This document shows positions 62,022-64,000 of a stretch of 64,000 bases of DNA, piece after piece; within the stretch, counting starts at the first letter, position 1, and each line of letters opens with the position of its first letter. Under the pieces are notes generated by a model that worked only from the letters and a program-made list of their open reading frames with translations, was not told where the DNA came from and ran no database searches. The stretch is from NCBI RefSeq assembly GCF_029945925.1, contig NZ_JAQSDN010000008.1:1-64000 (forward strand). The letters are read 5' to 3'. Origin of the DNA: Polaromonas sp. (GTDB taxonomy: Bacteria > Pseudomonadota > Gammaproteobacteria > Burkholderiales > Burkholderiaceae_C). A program made the position numbers and the translations under genes.

Positions 62022-62638
62022 GGTTCGGTCTTGACGTGTTTGTTCAGGAAGACAGCCTGCGCCAGCACAAAAACCAGCATCAGGCCCATGCCGCCGAACA
62101 GCTTGAAGTTGACCCAGGTGGCTGTGGGGAAGTTGAACGCCACCCACAGGTTGAGCACCCCCATCACCGCGAAAAACGCTATCCAGCTGTAATTGACCTT
62201 GCGCCAGATGGCGTCAGGCAGGGTCATCTGCGCGCCCATCAGCGACTGAATGCCGTTTTTACCGAACACCAGCTGCCCGACCAACAGCGCGCCGCCCATG
62301 ACCCAGTAGAGCACGGTGGGTTTCCACTTGATGAAGCTTTCGCTGTGGAAATAAATCGTGGCACCGCCCAGCATGGTCACCAGCCCCAGGCTGACCCACA
62401 GCATGGTGTCTATCTTGCGGCCGCGCGCCACCAGCCAGAGGATCTGCGCCATGGTGGCCAGAATCACCACCACCGTCGCCAGCAACACCGGCGCCTCGGC
62501 GGTGCCCACCACGCCACCCGAGACCATGAAGCCAAGCCAGTCGGTCGCCGTCTGGGCAGACCAGGCGGTGTTGGCCTCGGCGTACTTGAACATGCCGAAG
62601 AAAAGAACAATGGGCAGGAAATCGAACAGAATTTTCAT
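62018..62638 (-). CDS. yciB: inner membrane septation protein YciB (IspZ)
   Basis: From the ATG at 62638 (MKILFDFLPIVLFFGMFKYA) the 206-residue protein has about five membrane segments: PVLLATVVVILATMAQILWL, TMLWVSLGLVTMLGGATIYF, TVLYWVMGGALLVGQLVFGK, SWIAFFAVMGVLNLWVAFNF and GLMLVFVLAQAVFLNKHVK. KWKPTVLYW is the family signature. YciB is implicated in envelope synthesis and division and interacts with the elongasome in E. coli. The upstream ATG at 62659 gives seven non-conserved residues. Its TGA overlaps the bolA start. Confidence 0.94.
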   Translation of the reverse strand: MKILFDFLPIVLFFGMFKYAEANTAWSAQTATDWLGFMVSGGVVGTAEAPVLLATVVVILATMAQILWLVARGRKIDTMLWVSLGLVTMLGGATIYFHSESFIKWKPTVLYWVMGGALLVGQLVFGKNGIQSLMGAQMTLPDAIWRKVNYSWIAFFAVMGVLNLWVAFNFPTATWVNFKLFGGMGLMLVFVLAQAVFLNKHVKTEP

Positions 62639-62696
62639 GGGCAGATTATCGCGGAGCAAGAGGGAACAAAAGGAGTTGGCTTGACTTTAGGGTGCC

Positions 62697-62880
62697 CGAC
62701 CTGCAAGCAGGGGCCGCGGATCTGGCTTTGCCGGGCCGCAGGCGCAGCGGCCCCCTCGGGGGGCAGGAAGCGACACGCAGTGCGCGACCGTGGGGGCTGT
62801 TTTTCCGCAGGGCCGCCCCAAGGAAAAATGCGCCCCCTCGGGGGGGCAGCGCAGTACACGAAGTGACGAGCGTGGGGGCC
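62697..62880 (+). repeat. GC-rich intergenic repeat, copy 3 plus a second partial copy
   Basis: 62697-62803 repeats the 38115-38222 element: AGCAGGGGCCGCGG, GCCGGGCCGCAGGCGCAGCG, CCCTCGGGGGGCAGGAAGCG, GCGCGACCGTGGGGGC. A second unit follows at about 62830-62880, with CGCCCCCTCGGGGGGGCAGC and ACGAGCGTGGGGGC. It ends exactly at the msrB stop codon (62881-62883 on the complement). It fills the whole gap between yciB and msrB, both on the minus strand. Confidence 0.82.
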
Positions 62881-63291
62881 TCACTCCTTTTTGAAGTCCA
62901 GCGAGGCGGAATTCATGCAGTAGCGCAAGCCGGTGGGGGTCGGCCCATCCGGGAACACATGGCCCAGGTGGGCGCCGCAGTGGGCGCAGACGGTTTCGGT
63001 GCGTGTCATGCCGTAGGCGCGGTCCACATGTTCTTCGATCGCGCCTTCTTTTACTTCCTGCGAAAAGCTGGGCCAGCCGCAGCCCGCGTCAAACTTGGAC
63101 GAGGCGTCGAACAGCTCAGCATCGCAGCAGATGCAGCGGTAAGTGCCCGGCGCAAAGGTCTTGTCGTACTTGCCAGTGAAGGCGCGTTCGGTGGCCGCCT
63201 GGCGCGTCACCTGGAAGGCGCCGGGTTCGGCCCCTTTGTCGGCGAGCAGGGCTTTCCACTCGGCATCGGTTTTCTGGATTTTGGGGGGCAT
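62881..63291 (-). CDS. msrB: peptide-methionine (R)-S-oxide reductase MsrB
   Basis: MsrB reduces methionine-R-sulfoxide in proteins. The 136-residue, cytoplasmic form has the zinc cysteines Cys53, Cys56, Cys102 and Cys105 ([11 protein letters not shown] and [12 protein letters not shown]), the substrate motif GCGWPSF (70-76) and the catalytic Cys125 in [12 protein letters not shown]. There is no Cys in the usual resolving position near residue 45 or 70 other than Cys71, which could fill it. The start gives [20 protein letters not shown]. It lies 33 bases after selO on the same strand, which fits a redox repair unit. Confidence 0.96.
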   Translation of the reverse strand: MPPKIQKTDAEWKALLADKGAEPGAFQVTRQAATERAFTGKYDKTFAPGTYRCICCDAELFDASSKFDAGCGWPSFSQEVKEGAIEEHVDRAYGMTRTETVCAHCGAHLGHVFPDGPTPTGLRYCMNSASLDFKKE

Positions 63292-63324
63292 GGTTCTACC
63301 TTTCGAGACGATCTTTAATCCTGC

Positions 63325-64000
63325 TTACGAACTGCAGCTGATTTCGATGGAGGCCGCCCAGTCGGGCGGAAAACCGGCATGGCTGTCGTGGCCCGGATGT
63401 TCTTCAAATGGGGCCTGCAGCAGGGTCAGCAAGGTGTTGACCCCGGAAAAATCTTTTAGTTTCGCGGCCTGGATCGCCTGTTCGCCCAGATGGTTGCGTA
63501 ACACGTACTTCGGATTGTTTTTAAGCATCAAATCGGCCTGTAGCCCAATATCGGCGTGCGCCAGGCGCTCTGAATACTGTAGCGCCCAGGCATCAAAGGC
63601 GGCCCGGTCCAGAAACAGGTCGCGCACCTTTTCACGCCCCGGCGGCGTGCCGAAATGGCACAGGCGGCGCCAGAACATGGTGTAGTCCACCTTGTCTGCG
63701 GCCAGCAGCTTGAAGGTGGTTTCGATCAGGGCCTTGTCTTGCGGGCGAGCATCCGGCAGGCCGAGCTTGGCACGCATGCGCGCTTCCAGCGCCTCGGGAA
63801 AAACGGTTTTGTAGGACTCCAGCGCGGCCAGCGCCTGGTCCTGCGCCTCGATCAACGGCAGCAGGGCCTGCCCCAGGCAAAACAGGTTCCAGTAGGCAAT
63901 GTTGGGCTGCTTGTTGTAGGCGTAGCGGCCCTGCGTGTCCGAGTGGTTGCAGACGTGGCCGGGGTCAAACGCATCGAGAAACTGGAAAGGGCCGTAATCG
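63325..64000 (-). CDS. selO: protein adenylyltransferase SelO (YdiU), C-terminal part (5' end outside window)
   Basis: The frame is open to the window edge. It encodes [40 protein letters not shown] and, near the end, [20 protein letters not shown]. These are hallmarks of the SelO/UPF0061 family, pseudokinase-fold enzymes that transfer AMP to Ser, Thr or Tyr and are linked to redox stress. The ATP-binding N-terminal half is missing from the window. Termination is TAA at 63325-63327. It is the first gene of a selO-msrB pair on the minus strand; the pairing of a redox-related AMPylator with methionine sulfoxide repair is suggestive. Confidence 0.93.
   Translation of the reverse strand, partial: DYGPFQFLDAFDPGHVCNHSDTQGRYAYNKQPNIAYWNLFCLGQALLPLIEAQDQALAALESYKTVFPEALEARMRAKLGLPDARPQDKALIETTFKLLAADKVDYTMFWRRLCHFGTPPGREKVRDLFLDRAAFDAWALQYSERLAHADIGLQADLMLKNNPKYVLRNHLGEQAIQAAKLKDFSGVNTLLTLLQAPFEEHPGHDSHAGFPPDWAASIEISCSS

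Noticed and set aside
62175..62215. Possible repeat head in yciB (CGCTATCCAGCTGTAATTG)
   Set aside because: Spacing to the other fixed blocks does not fit, and the encoded residues are ordinary for YciB.

Overview
The window looks like a chromosome segment of a high-GC betaproteobacterium of the order Burkholderiales, family Comamonadaceae, most likely close to Polaromonas or Rhodoferax. I infer this from gene content and order (smc-zipA-ligA, dapC-dapD-pilU-dapE-prmB, purD-acyltransferase-hemF-nadD-rsfS-rlmH-maf-rng, tolB-pal-cpoB, map-glnD) and from dispersed repeats that I recognise as typical of that family. No search could be run, so the genus is a guess.

Layout. 1-5.3 kb is an accessory and decaying stretch: two half-size YeeE/YedE transporter genes, a FIST-domain sensor next to a hybrid histidine kinase, and four gene remnants (an RNB exoribonuclease, an IS630-type transposase, the head of a PAS-type sensor kinase, and the tail of a cytosine deaminase beside upp). 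5.3-15.3 kb is housekeeping: upp, a HerA-like ATPase, yebC, then a tightly overlapping run purD, acyltransferase, hemF, nadD, rsfS, rlmH, maf, rng. 15.3-23.7 kb is an envelope region: polysaccharide deacetylase, three glycosyltransferases, msbA, tolB, pal, cpoB. 23.8-26.6 kb carries a full-length YeeE/YedE transporter, tcdA, one tRNA-Lys with promoter and terminator, and a small unassigned protein. 26.7-34.2 kb, on the minus strand, holds an ABC-F ATPase and the lysine/diaminopimelate cluster dapC-dapD-pilU-dapE-prmB. 34.5-41.4 kb is smc-zipA-ligA (chromosome organisation, division, ligation). 41.4-51.2 kb has a DUF454 membrane protein, def, an OmpA-like protein without a signal peptide, glnD, map and purL. 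51.2-57 kb has a D-lactate-type dehydrogenase with a lactate permease, a DUF2189 membrane protein, a slipin and NfeD. 57.2-64 kb has a metallo-beta-lactamase-fold hydrolase, katE, a parvulin foldase, bolA, yciB, msrB and the 3' part of selO.

The most interesting signal is not a gene. Several dispersed repeat families run through the window: (a) a roughly 60-bp element with a fixed layout (hairpin GCTAY-N7-RTAGC, GCGC at offset 24, GGGCT at offset 39), found between genes and also inside reading frames; (b) a 32-bp inverted repeat, once intergenic and once in frame in ligA; (c) a GC-rich element of about 100 bp, three times between genes, once inside smc-zipA; (d) an inverted repeat inserted in frame in purL. 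In dapE, purL (twice) and ligA the repeat coincides with extra residues compared with the E. coli proteins as I remember them. Two microsatellites (8 bp between dapD and pilU, 9 bp in the first codons of bolA) add possible length variation.
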